Under the pieces are notes generated by a model that was given only the letters and a program-made list of their open reading frames with translations, was not told where the DNA came from and did not search any database. A program made the position numbers and the translations under genes. Source: Membranipora membranacea (Eukaryota; Bryozoa; Gymnolaemata; Cheilostomatida; Membraniporidae). Taken from it: a DNA stretch of 64,000 bases. The stretch covers positions 23,748,001 through 23,812,000 of the forward strand of contig OU612072.1 of the NCBI GenBank assembly GCA_914767715.1, given 5' to 3'. Position 1 is the stretch's first letter; every line of letters begins with the position of its first letter. Below, piece by piece: positions 1 through 12,224 of this stretch.

Positions 1-1976
1 ATGTGGTGCAGATACTATGGTTCATATCATACTTCAACTGCATAATGTTTACAAGAAGCCTCTAAAGCACCCATGAGGGGCAATTTCTGGATCCTGTGGC
101 ATTAAGCACCAGAGGAAAAAACATCTTTTTTTATTGGTTATTAGCCTATTTAGGTGGCTTTGGTTGATTATAGTGTTTATGTATCATACTGATTACATAG
201 CGATATACTAAATAATATCTAGGCTGTATTATAGCATGAGTAGGCCTAATGGGTCATGCCTCATTCAGCGATCATTTCAACGAAACAATAAGTTCACAAT
301 AAATGTGCGGTAGATTTGGATATCGCCTGTGATTATAATTCGCTATTATCTTTATACTAATATCATGTTCATTGTCGAATGTAGAAAATGTCGGAAAGTC
401 TTCTCCTCGCATCGCGATATTAATATCGATTTTGTCTGCGCTGCCATTGACCAGTCGGCACTTCAATTCAAATAACAGGCGCGCCGAATAAATCACTTTC
501 CCAAAAGTGCATATTAAAACCATAAAACCGATGTGATTTATCATTGTGTTGGCACAGCAAAGTTTTCTACAAATTGATTTTTTTCCACTGTTAACTCATA
601 AGAAATTTTGACAGTACTTTTCATTGTGTTTAGTAATATCTGATTGTTCTTGGGTAGTATGATAATTCGACTGACATACTAAAGCTCAAAGTCTAGTGAG
701 TCTCACCTCCTAAAACAAGATACTCTTTGCTAATACAGCAGATATAACTAATATTAAGCACTAAGGTCAGGCATGTTTTGTATTTTATCAACTTTTGCAT
801 AATATTATTATAGTACTGTGAGCACGCCATACCATGGTAGCAGCATATTAATAATCCTGACTAGTTCAACAATTGTTTAATTTAGGAACTGTTATATATC
901 CGTAGATCAATTTTAATAAACTGACAAGAGATAGGAAATAATTTTGTAAAAGAAATTAGGGGAAAATATTTCCCCCCCTTCTTTTATATTGTGAGGTGAC
1001 ACCCATATTATTCTCAGAGCCATCAGCTGACACCCATGTTGGGATATCCTTTGAGGATGCAGTTTTAATTGTGTTTAGTCTACTTAATAATAATTTTATC
1101 TCACCAAGGCTCAGAGGATAAAGTGCAGTAGCACTTGCTGGTGGGTTTGGATTCTCAGGGCTGTCAATTTAATCACCCCGAACATTAGCATAATACGCAC
1201 TTAGTCAATCAGAGAAAACCTGAGGTAACATAGGCAGGCCATCTATAACAGGGGTGATGGAGTTGAGCTGGCTTTTAAGAGTGTCTCTCCCCGCCCTTTG
1301 CACTTTAGATCTAAGGTTACGCCACAGAGTTCTTTTTCTTTCTGAAAGTTAGACCTCTGCTTTCTATTAGGTTGCGGAGACGGTTAGTCATCCACCCTGG
1401 CTGGATAGCTTGCGCAAGTAACTCCCTGCGCCTTGGAGTCTGAGCACTTAGACTAGTTTGAATCCATAATTGTCAATCAGTTTTCTGAGTGATGTTAAGT
1501 ATGGATCTGAGATACATCAATAATGAATCTAAGTGACTTACACAAAAATCACAACTAGCCACACTGTCTAACAAATGCCAAGTGATGTTTTCAGCTGCCA
1601 GGAATGTGATATGGGACACAATTCTTTTGGCTCGATAGAACGCTCTACCCACTGTCATTTTTCCTTAACCAAACTCACACCGTAAGTGTTTTATATGTTG
1701 TATATTCAGTGGTCTAAGTCTTGAGAATTTTTTGCAGTTTTTAGATCAAATTATGCAGAAATATGGATATGATATACTATGGTTGATATCTTGTCAAAAG
1801 AGACAACCTGACACTGTTTTTCAACAAAATCCAGTGGAAACTGTGTTCTAAAGGTTCCCCCTCTATATATTTTTTTGCGGGAACTGAGTTCCCACCAGAC
1901 CCACTCACTCAGAACACTGCCATATTTTGTATTATTCTAACTGCATAATGTTAGTAAAACAACCTCTATATATGGC
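1..1976. other. Gene-poor flank
   Basis: I see no supportable gene here. The open frames on both strands are short, lack family motifs and are not flanked by consistent splice sites. The stretch around 1120-1170 has a weakly tRNA-like look but is too decayed to call. Confidence 0.5.
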
Positions 1977-2575
1977 GGGCTATCAAATTAGCGCCATCGA
2001 CCCATTCTTTTTTGGGGATGGTGAGATGGCGCAATTGGTTAGCGCTTGCTATTCACTGCCAGGCGATTAGTGCCGCAGGAGTTGTGGGTTCGAGTCCCAC
2101 TGGGGGAGCTTTCATTGTTGATTGTTCCAGCCCCCAGCACCCTCGGGTGTATACATCTCCTGTGTACTTGTCTACTGACTGACTCATGGAAAGACATGTG
2201 ACAGCATGGAAAGACATGCTGACAAGCTGGAAAGACAGCTTAACCTACTACAAGGGGTCCCAGCAATGGGCCATGTAAGGCCAATAACCATAACACGTAC
2301 GCTGTGTTTCATAGGGTGGCAATGGTGGATTGGAATGTGCTGTGGGATGAGAGAACACAACTCCGAGTAGTGAATAACGGGTTATCTAATTAGCGCCATC
2401 GACCCATTCTTTTTTGGGGATGGTGAGATGGCGCAATTGGTTAGCGCGCTTGCTATTCACTGCCAGGCGATTAGTGCCGCAGGAGTTGTGGGCCAGAGTC
2501 CCACTGGGGGAGCTTTCATTGTTGATTGTTCCAGCCCCCAGCACCCTCGGGTGTATACATCTCCCATTCTTCGTT
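1977..2575 (+). repeat. Dimeric tRNA-derived SINE-like repeat
   Basis: Two near-identical ~190-bp units (about 1977-2169 and 2384-2573) each start at an 'attagcgccatcgaccc' motif, run through a tRNA-like block, and end in 'ccagcccccagcaccctcggg'. They are separated by a ~215-bp spacer. The tRNA-like blocks (about 2020-2110 and 2421-2514) carry an A box (tggcgcaattggttagcgc); the first has a canonical B box (ggttcgagtcc). In the second copy the B box is mutated to ggccagagtcc, and the first has lost two bases just after the A box. The block is ~92 nt, like a tRNA with a long variable arm. A third copy with the tRNA-like block deleted lies at 61.8-62.1 kb. I call this a tRNA-derived repeat rather than working tRNA genes because of the clean unit structure and the decay. 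Confidence 0.75.
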
Positions 2576-2579
2576 GAAA

Positions 2580-3261
2580 AAGAGCTCAGCCGAAAATGAT
2601 CGCAACCTGTAACAATATCTTTGGAGCTTGATGGATAATATCATCATTATTTTACACAAGCTTGACAATGTGATAGTCCCCTCCTGATAACAAGTAACTT
2701 ATCATGGCAAAAATATTACATTACTGGTGAACGTCTTAGGATCCCCATGGACATACCTACAAACTACCTTCTTAATAATCTTCCTGTTTATTTGAGGCTT
2801 AGGAAACACAGAGACGAGTTATTAAAACTACAATTGGAGTATATTAGAATTCTTAAAAATACGAGGAGGAAAATTGTTGGTTAATAAGTTATATTGGATA
2901 TTATGTATGTAGTATGTAGTGTTAGCTATATTGAAGGTGGATGGGGAGGTAAGAATCAGAAAGAAGTTTATTTCTATAACCTAGTTTAACTACAGATGTT
3001 TCTTTGAAGAGCATGTAGTTGAGAAAAGATACCGCATTAATGTTTTGGAAAAGTATAGAGTGTAAAGAGTAAACAAATTAATGTGATTAAATAAGGAAAG
3101 CTGATAGTGTGAATTACCAGTCGGAGCATAAGCCCTGCCATTGCTGGTGTAGCAACATTTAAATCAAGTTCAACATAATCAGGCATGAATTCACTCAGGA
3201 TAAAAACTTAGCATGAGCTTCCAGTCGCCATAATAACAAACTGAAACTGTGCAGGCATAAG
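2580..3261. other. Intergenic spacer downstream of gene A
   Basis: No supportable gene or RNA is seen. This is the region just past the 3' end of the minus-strand gene A, so its 3' UTR probably lies here. No unambiguous polyadenylation signal was chosen. Confidence 0.4.
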
Positions 3262-6200
3262 CTAGTTACAGCTTGGTTTGTCACATGAATCTGTTCTCTT
3301 GTCGTATGTCTGATTCCGAAGACATGATGAGGTGAGCTTCAGCTCAGCGTACACTCCTGTCTTTGTTTTAGTTGGATAACTCACTCTAATAAATCCGAAA
3401 AAAAAGAGAAGATTCAAGTGACTGCTGAGATAAAATAACAAAATATTATTGACAGCCACACAAGGTAAATTAGAATAGGAAGTTGATTAGCATCCATTGT
3501 TTGAGTTCAGTACGCAGAATAAGAATCACTTACGGTGGTATCCTAGTGATGACGATCATAGGCAGGATTGGATATCTGCTCTCTACAATGAGGCTGTGTG
3601 TCAGTCTCTGGTGCAAATCCTTTGGTATTTCTGTAACTGTGCCATCGAATGTGACATCAGTAGACCAGGTTACTGTCAGAGTACCATTGTCACAGGTCAG
3701 CTTAGCCTGTGAACCAATCCTTGGGTTACAGTCTACAAGTATATCATATACATATAGCAAGAAAAATACTGGAATTTTTGAGCTATAATTTTGAGGTAAT
3801 ATGAGCTCTCTTGCATGGCGTTAACTCGCCACACCACAACACACTATCGTTTCAGGTTTCTGTGTTTTAGAGCGGCAGTTACAAGCCTGAAGTGAACTGT
3901 TTAACAAGAGAAATGCATTAAATGCCATCTGAATATCGCTATAAAAAATGAATCAAAATAGTTTTTAGTAAAGGTAAATTGCTCAGAAACTACTCAAGAA
4001 ACTGAGAAGGATGAGCCGTGTATATCTTAGTGAGTGGGGATTGTTTGCCCCATAAAACTTTTCATCAACTAATGGACCAGGGCAGGCAGTTCGGCTGATT
4101 GTATAACTATATAATATATAGTCGGTCTAACTCAACGTTTATTTATATGCCGCAGCAGTATCAAGGGTTTGTTTATTTAGATATTTATGATTTACCACTC
4201 ACCTTGTTGGCATATTTTCTTTATCTGGTTGAAATTGCTGTTAGCGAGGCTTGTGAGAGTTGACAGAGCAACCTGATCAGTCAGGACTGTACACTTCATA
4301 TTATCATACCTGGCAACCACATCTAGTCTTCTAACCAACAAGTAATCTACAATATCAGCGAATACTCATAGTAAATACGGTGTAGAGTTAAACTGTTAGT
4401 ATTATCTAGGAGAATCGCATAATTCATTATGTGTCTTCAGCGAATGCAACTCTTTTTGTAATATTGGCAGTACCAGAGTACATTAACAAAATAAAATAGC
4501 CCGTGCCTTTTATTTCAACTTTGAGTGAACAGTTTGTATTTCTTCCATTTATACGATAATTGTAGATCCCCACAGGTAGTTCTAGAGTATGAGTAGTGCC
4601 GTCTAGCGTCAGATCCAGCGCTGATAACCCGGTAGAAGCTGAGACAACTCCTCTGATTACTTCTGGACACTCTTCATTAACAGATATTGTACCTAATTAA
4701 TAATAATGTTTAATTGGGAATGAATGTTGGATGAAATCTAGTAGATTTAAGTATTAGTAATGTCACAAATTCATCAAAGAGGCAACAAAACCACCCCAAG
4801 GGCATTGGCACTAAGGACATATATGCTGAGTTACATCGCAATACTGATTATTACATAACTAATAGTACGTCATAAATTCATCTGGAAGCAGGTTCTGGTG
4901 TAATACGTCTAGATTGTGGAGGATTACAATGTATTATAATGAACTAATCAATAAATTATAATAGTCTCATAAGTATACGTATACTCACCATTATTTATGA
5001 CTGAAATATATATAGTACATTTGTCTCTATAGATTACATGACTACCAACAGAAAATCCAGTTTGTTTGTCGGGACCTGTATCCACCAGTGCTCGTTCTTC
5101 ATCGGATGTCACATAGAATGTCATGTTACTGTCCTGACAAGGTACTACACAATAAGATAAATGATTATACATATATGTATATATATATATGTGTGTTTGT
5201 ATAACATTCATATTATAGATTCTAAAACTAATACGATGCAAAGGTAATCTGGCAGAAATGTAGTAAGGCAAATTCGGGATTTGAGACAAGGTGTTTGGGT
5301 ACCGACTATCGAGAATATTATTCCATATGAGATTCACTTGAGACTGTGTCTGTGCGTCTCTGTGTCCAACAATGTCTCATGATAAATAGCAAATGAATAA
5401 CTAAATATTGATATGTGTGCTCACCGCGGTTCATGACAGTTATGGTTATAGTGCAGTTGTCTTTATAGACAATGTGACTACCAACTGCATATCCAGATTG
5501 TACACCAGGAGATATATCCACAAACGCTCTCCCATCATCAGATGTCACAAAATATGTCATGTTTTTATCATGACAACGTTCTCTGGTGGTGGTTGGCGGT
5601 GTGGAAGTTCTTGGTGTGGTAGTTGTTGGTGTGAAAGCTGTTGAGCTTGTAGTTGTCGGCATAGTTGTTGGTTTTAGATCTAGAAATTAAGGATTTTAAG
5701 TAACTTGAGGCAACTTTAGACAGTTATAGAAATAGGAAACTAATACACTTTACCCCCTCTATACTGTATCGATAATTTAAGTTGAGACAGGCATATGGGT
5801 ATCAAGGAATTCCTTAGGTTCCGGCTGACATTTTTGTTATTTGTTATTTAGTTGTCATATCTTCTCATTCAAGCAAGGCAAGGTAACAATAATAAAAAAA
5901 CTGTTTGTACCAGTCATATCTCTATGAACAAACAGGTGTACTTCGATGTATCAATCATGAATAGGCTAAGCGTGGGAAGGGAGGACATATGCTACCAACG
6001 AATCCAAACTTAGAAAGAATATAAAATCATTCGCATTATCAATATAAATATATATATATATATATGTATAAATATATATATATATATATACCATTTACAC
6101 TCACATGTAAACTGCTGTATTCTTCTGTATTTTCCAACATAAAAAGAGTGATTAGTGATCAGTAGAGAGCTGACAAAGTCCCCACGGCTCAGATCCAGAT

Positions 6201-8021
6201 TCAGTGTGGATCCCTTGTCTGTATTCATGTCTACTAGTCTGATCTTGAAATTGACCGCGTCAGCCACAAGCAGAGTTCCATGTTTGATGAATACAAGGTC
6301 AGATGGGTTGTAGAATAGAGAGTTTAGGAGGGTGCTGTCTCTGTAGCCTGAGTTCCCTGATGACCCTGATAGTAGTTTGATGTTCTGGTCTTTGTATGTG
6401 ATGTGGTAGAGAGCTTGATCCCCTCTGATGACATAGATGTCACCAGTCTCATCCTGAATCAGATGTGTGATATACAGGAGTGTGTCAGACTTTACAAAAG
6501 TACCAACAGTTGCAGTATTAATGTCTACTGTCCTCACAGCACTGTTTTTGTGGTCAGTGACGAGGAGCCGCCTCTCATTATTGCTGTCTTTTATTACAGA
6601 CCAGGGATTGTAGAATCGACCAGGATGACCGTCTTTAAAGTCTCCCTTAACACGATATCCACACTGTCCGCTGAATACAGACGTTATCCTTGTTGTACGG
6701 TCAACAAGCCTCAGACAGTGATGATTAGTGTCAGCTACCACAACGCGCTTATCTGTTACCTGTAGGAATCCAGTGATTAAATCAAACCTAGCATCAGTCC
6801 CTCTCCCCTCCCTGTAACCGGATTCAGTAGTGTTTCCAGCTACGATGGTAGTGAATGTTCCGTCGCTAGTCTTCAGTGAGTACAGGTCGGTGTAGACAAG
6901 GTAACCTAATCGGTAAAGATCGCTTTAGTGGTAAACACTATAAGAGGTCGTGGTGACGTTCGTAGCTGTGGATTTCTCTAAACTGTAAATTTTAACAAAC
7001 TATTGTTAATTATTACATTCTCTCAAATCATAAACATATGTAATAAGTCTGCACAATGAAGACTAATAACGATTTGCACCTTTTTCGTATAGTGACACTG
7101 ACTGAACACACAGTTTTGTCTTTTGTGTCTCTCACCAAGCACATCCTGGGCCAAATCTGCACATAATTTTAAATGCACAGTTTGGCCTTTCAAAAGATAT
7201 AAACTGAAACTTTCATTAGAACACACGCATATCAACACAGCAACAGGAGATACAGCCTGATTATCCATAGGTCAGTATAGATTTAGGGCAATACAAAAGT
7301 GACTCACCGATCAACTAGAGACTGGATATTCTGATCCATACACCAACCAGTATTCAGAATCACAAAACATACCACCTGTCAAAATAATAGCCTTGATTTA
7401 GTTTGTTACGCGAGAAACTGACAAAGAACCTTGGACGGGGGACAATTTCTATAAAAATGGAAAATGATTCTCCATTGAGAGCAAGACATGAGAATTTATT
7501 GTTAAAATGTCAGGGTGAAAATTTGTCATGTCAAAAATCTTAAATACTGATAGTTCATCTTGCTCTAGATATTATCAAATTCATTAACTTCTATCTAATT
7601 TTGGAATTGCAATTCTCAATATACGTACAAGTAAAAGTGCTAGTCTCAGGTCCATGATCGTCAACAGGCCAAAAATCTCTATGGGTCTGTGGTGATATTT
7701 GCTCTATGCCTCTAGTCTCACCTTGGTATATAGCTAGCAAATTAGGCTTCAGCAAATATAGTGTCAATTGCAGATATATTTTGCTTACACCGACTAAGCT
7801 TGACCTTGTATCTTTTATCTGCGTCAAACTTCAGATAAGAGAGCCGAGTTAACCTTTCTCTGCTTGGTACTGAATATTGTTGATGTAACAGCCTCTTATC
7901 AGTGCCAATATTATAAGGTAGCTAAATCATACGAAGCCATGTTTATTGGTTTGATAAAGTTCACTAAATGTAACAAGATAACTGCGATGTGCGTCAGAGA
8001 CGTGATAAGAAGAACTTTCAT
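3262..8021 (-). CDS. Secreted NHL-repeat protein with two HYR-like modules (gene A)
   Basis: Nine exons read on the minus strand with consistent phases: 8021-7965, 7375-7308, 6922-6105, 5679-5425, 5144-4989, 4692-4482, 4330-4203, 3732-3534, 3385-3262 (stop). The total is 2016 nt, predicted 671 residues. The N terminus (MKVLLITSLTHIAVILLHL, then a second hydrophobic stretch) looks like a signal peptide. The large third exon (about residues 42-315) has three NHL units with the VVADTNHHCLRLVD, LLVTDHKNSAVRTVD and LLVADAVNFKIRLVD blocks. A Thr/Pro-rich linker follows, then two ~50-residue modules, each on one phase 1-1 exon, sharing C-x(3)-NMT, VTSD, VGSH and CTI patterns. I read these as short hyalin-repeat (HYR)-like domains. 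The C-terminal ~220 residues have several cysteines and are not recognised. The first exon (donor GTGAAC) and the 4482 donor are the weakest junctions; without the latter the frame stops at 4427-4429. It probably acts outside the cell or in matrix. Confidence 0.65.
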
Positions 8022-8099
8022 AGTCCTGTACTGAATCATGTTCACATAATGGTCCCTTATCAATATAAATATATATATATATAACTTATTACATCAAGC

Positions 8100-9450
8100 T
8101 ATCGTAGATATCATGGAACTTTTTCTCATCATTCATCTAACTCTCAGTTCCTCAAAACATTGCTCTAATCTCAGGGTACTGCTCCAAAACTTAGTGCATA
8201 TTGAGCATCAGGGGACTTCAGCTTCTTCAGTCGCTAATCCTAGTGGTTTAAGGAGATTGGGATCAGTGCTGGCAATTTTTGTACCTCAGTATGGATCATC
8301 TTTAAAGTTTGATAGTAGTAATGATGACCTAATAGTAAGTGCTGTGCTGCATCTAGATAAGACAATTCATATAGGTAGTGCTAGTAATTCATCACCCAGG
8401 TCGAGTTGTGCTGGGGCCATGTCTTGGTTCAGCCACAGCTTCATATTGACCATTTATCTAGGTCAGGTAGTGTAGCACTAGATAGTAGTCTCTCTTTATC
8501 AGAACAAGGTAGTGCTGCGCCACAGCATAAGAATTTTTTATCTCATACCAATATTGCTAGTGTTGCCCCACTGCTAAGTAGGTCTGCACATTTCGGTACA
8601 GATAGACTAGTACATTGTGAATTGCCAGAAAGCAATTCCACATCAAACTCATATGCAGCTGTAGGCCATGTTAATGGTAGTAGGTATAATACCATAAGCG
8701 CACATTCAAATAGGCCAGCCTGAATCCAGTTGATTTTTCTTACACAGCTGATGGTATTTGATCTCAGCCACGTTGTAAACCTTGTTGGCAAGAATTATTG
8801 ACTTAGTAAGCGTCTCTCAGGTGAGGCTAGAGATTGTGTAGCTGGTATTTATGCTACTCAGGCTAATCCATCAGAGCACACGTTAGATGTTCTAGGGAGA
8901 TCAGTGTCCAAGCTTTGTTAGATAGAAACTGTCAATGAGTGCGATTTCCATGGTCACATCAAGCTTATAAATTCTGTTGAGAAGTTTTACAGTCAGCTGG
9001 CTGAGGTTGGACAGGACAGTGCAGTGAACTTAACTCATGGGGATGATATCGCTAATCGGCTTCCATTCTCAATCCCGGCTGAATGAATCAGTATCAGTTG
9101 TTTGAGAACCCTGACAAAATTCAGCTTATGCTGTTTATCTCTTGGCAGCAGGCTATCTCTCAATGTACGCTAACCAGAAAGCTCTACAAGGACAAACAAA
9201 TAACCAAATAAACACAATCAACATAAAAGGCCTAACAGCAGCTATCAGGAAAAACCAAACCCGACAGCCAAGTGTCTATAGACCAATACAAGCGGTGATA
9301 AGTCAGTGTGTTATCCATGAACACTGTATGAAAAAAATTCTCACCGGATTTTTAACTTGGGCTGAGATCAAACACTCTCACCGCTCAGCCACGCTGGGCC
9401 GCTTAAGCTTGCAAAGCTCAGTGCGTAATAATCCAGGTGGTTAAATTTAA
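8100..9450 (+). pseudogene. Decayed coding remnant, element-like
   Basis: Consecutive stretches read as protein in different frames. About 8190-8450 is one frame; about 8450-8722 continues in another with a Ser-rich reading; about 8930-9085 gives an open stretch including VEKFYSQLAEVGQDSA that stops at a TGA; a further frame runs to about 9440. Changes of frame with stops between protein-like segments fit a decayed gene or mobile-element polyprotein. I do not recognise a catalytic motif. A short motif near 9085-9125 resembles a stretch near 11180-11240, which suggests a repeated family. Low confidence. Confidence 0.3.
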
Positions 9451-9544
9451 TGATGTAGTGGGTGTAAGTAGCAATAAAAAGGTACCAAAACAAAAAAAGT
9501 TAAGCCACCAAGTAGTAAAGGAGATGATATGTAAATAAAATCTG

Positions 9545-10330
9545 TCTTCACCAGGATTTGAACTCAGTCAGGCCTCTCGCGCACCAAACATGTTATCACT
9601 GTGGTATATTCATATATTACTGTACATTGTATATAATATATTTTATAATTGTATATATTTTATAATTGTATATAATATATTTTATAATTGTATATAATAT
9701 ATAATTGTATAAAAAATATAATATATAATTGTATATATTATATGATTATTTTATATTGTATTGTATTAGTATTGTTTATATTATATAATTATATAATATA
9801 TAATTGTGTATATTATATATTTGTTTATATTATATAATCATATAATTGTATGTAATATATAACTGTATGTAATATATAATTGTATATAATATATTGTTGT
9901 ATATAATTTATAATTGTATGAAATGGTACATATGTAACAAAACATGTTAAAACACAAAGAAGAAAATAGAAAAAATGTAAATGCAATCATATTTTTTTGT
10001 TATTTTTAATGGCAATTGTGAAAAACATTTCTTTGAAAATGATATAGATGCCAATAGGGTATTTAAAGAAAATCCGTCTTCACCAGGATATAAACTGGGC
10101 CTCTCTCGCAACAAGCATGTTATAATTGTGGTATATGTAAAAATATTAGATTAAACATTCACCTCTTTGCTTGTTTTTTGTCACAACCGGGAATTTAATG
10201 AGATAGTGGGTAAAAGTAGTAATCCATCAAGTAGTAAAAGAGAAGCTTTGAATAAATCAGACCTCACCGGGACTTGAACATTGGCCTCCTGTGCAATCAG
10301 ATACGCTAACCACTCACCCACGCTTTCCTG
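9545..10330 (-). repeat. Three tRNA-like (SINE-type) fragments
   Basis: Read on the minus strand, blocks at about 9546-9605, 10075-10135 and 10255-10325 each end in a B-box-like segment followed by 'ccnggtga'. The last is the fullest: 'tgggtgagtggttagcg' as an A box and 'gttcaagtccc' as a B box. The first two have decayed A boxes. They read as related tRNA-derived fragments rather than functional tRNAs, because the ends do not form a convincing acceptor stem. Confidence 0.5.
9600..9925. repeat. AT-rich tandem tract
   Basis: About 320 bases consist almost entirely of variations on tataattgtatataatata. It is a degenerate AT minisatellite lying between two tRNA-like fragments. Confidence 0.85.
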
Positions 10331-12224
10331 CTGATGCTTTCAGATTTAACCTCAACATGAATGGGTAAAGTGTAATTTTGTTTAATTTTCTATTTTTCAA
10401 GTTTTAATGGCACATATTAGGCAAAAAACGTTTAAAAATGTTACATGCACATGCGCAAATGGATTTACTACACATATGTGGTTGAAGACAGGACTTTGTT
10501 TCAGCTGTTTCTTCTATTTTCACAAAAAAAACTTTTTTGAAAAAAAGTGTTATGAGGCATTGTATATGGGTTTCTTTTATTTTATATACACATGCGTTTA
10601 TAATTTATCAGTTAATAAAAGGATAATAAAAGTACATTTATTATTATGATGTTTCATTATTGCAATATTACTGTAACATCAAACACTGTGTATTTTTGAG
10701 AAAATTTGATTTTAGTATATCACCTCACTGATGAATTCTCAAAGTCATGTAAGGATAGCAAACATTGTTTCATTGAGTGGGGAAGTTCAAGAGCGCAGGT
10801 AAAATTCACAGCGAGATGATAGGAGCGTAAAGTGAGGAAATTGATCAGAAATGTTAAACTAAATTAAAAGAGTCTTTGTTGCAAAATCTAACGCTCTTTC
10901 TATTGTTCTCCAAACTATACCAGCGCAATGACACAACTCTTACGATGTGCAGATTGAAAATAGAGTGGAAGGATAGTTGAAGATGAGCTCAGCTAAGATC
11001 ATTCTCTTCTGTTGAGACATTTTACAAGATTTTGGCTGTGTGATTGGTTACCTTGGCCGACAACGCCAGAAGCATTGATTTTAAGTTAGTTGATACTTAC
11101 ATATACTCAAAATTGTCTTGCGACTTTTAGTTACAACTTTCAACGGTCTGAGTCACATTCAGATAATAAATGATGGGATGAATCAGTCTCAATACAGGCC
11201 ATATTTGGTACCCATGTTACTCAGAGGCCCAGACAAATTTGATTTAGCAAATATATGGGAGTAACTGTCAGATTATCTTATCAAGCCAGCCAGGCAGCCA
11301 ATTGAACCACCAAATCTAAAAAGATTATCTGTTTCATGACTGCATGAACAACAGCAGGTGAGGTTTAGTTTAGAGCGTTCCAAGCCTCCGAGGTATACAA
11401 GCTCCTCAGCCCGTTCATCACCATGAATTCTACAGCAGTAAGAAACACAGATTTGTTTTGGATTTAAGCTGCTCTATTCATGCTCAAACACAGTACATGT
11501 TTGACCTTGATGATTAGTAGTTTGTTAATACTGTAAGTTATTCACATATCACTCACTAATGGAGCCAGCATAAGGGTGCAGGAGGGGAGTCGGGGGTCAT
11601 ACTCTCATAGAAAGTACACATATATAATCCGTGTTAGCGAGTGCGACATCAATTATTAAACCGAACTAACATCAGATAATGTGGAGATAACAGCCTCATA
11701 TTATATAAGGATATTCCTGTGGTCGATATCAATAACATGCCAGGAACTGTCAACCGTATCACTGATTTATGGTTCCTGTTACGCTTAAACACAACATGCA
11801 TGTCCAAGTGTGCTTGAAGTATCACTCGTTTCCGAACTAAGACAATATGATAATAACAAAACCTTGGTGCCGTTATCATGTATTGGTACTGCCCTATATC
11901 CTAACTATCAAAATTATTAATTATTTTATAATTTGGGAAGATAACTCTTTCAAACAATTCTATGTTGTTTGCAGACAAAATTTTTGCTGTTTAACAATAG
12001 CTTAATAATGTGATTGCTTCGCGTTTCTGCCCACGTGAGTGCATCACGACAATAACTGATATGTTTAAGTCATCACAATTTGTCTTATTTGTAACATAGT
12101 AGGTAGTATTGTTATAGTTATAGTAAGAGGTTATTTCACCAGTTGATAGACAGTACTAGCTACATGTTATAGTTATAGAAGTAATCTTAAGTATAGAAGG
12201 TAGAACTGATATAGTTGTGGTACA
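10330..12224. other. Gene-poor stretch upstream of gene B
   Basis: Mostly AT-rich sequence without a supportable gene. About 11160-11440 holds a protein-like but stop-interrupted reading (including MNQSQYRPYLVPMLLRGPDK) that partly resembles the decayed remnant near 9085-9125. The gene B promoter and 5' UTR should lie in the last few hundred bases; I see no diagnostic TATA element that I would commit to. Confidence 0.4.

Noticed and set aside
2020-2514. Working tRNA genes
   Set aside because: A and B boxes are present, but each copy has a damaged box or lost bases, and both sit inside a larger repeated unit, so a SINE-like origin fits better.
3483-3788. Plus-strand open frame of about 100 codons
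   Set aside because: It is the antisense shadow of the minus-strand gene A exon at 3534-3732, which has correct splice sites and phase.
6403-6765. Plus-strand 120-codon frame
   Set aside because: Antisense to the NHL exon of gene A; no motif.
9600-9925. CRISPR-like or regulatory array
   Set aside because: It is degenerate AT repetition without discrete spacers, in a eukaryotic genome.
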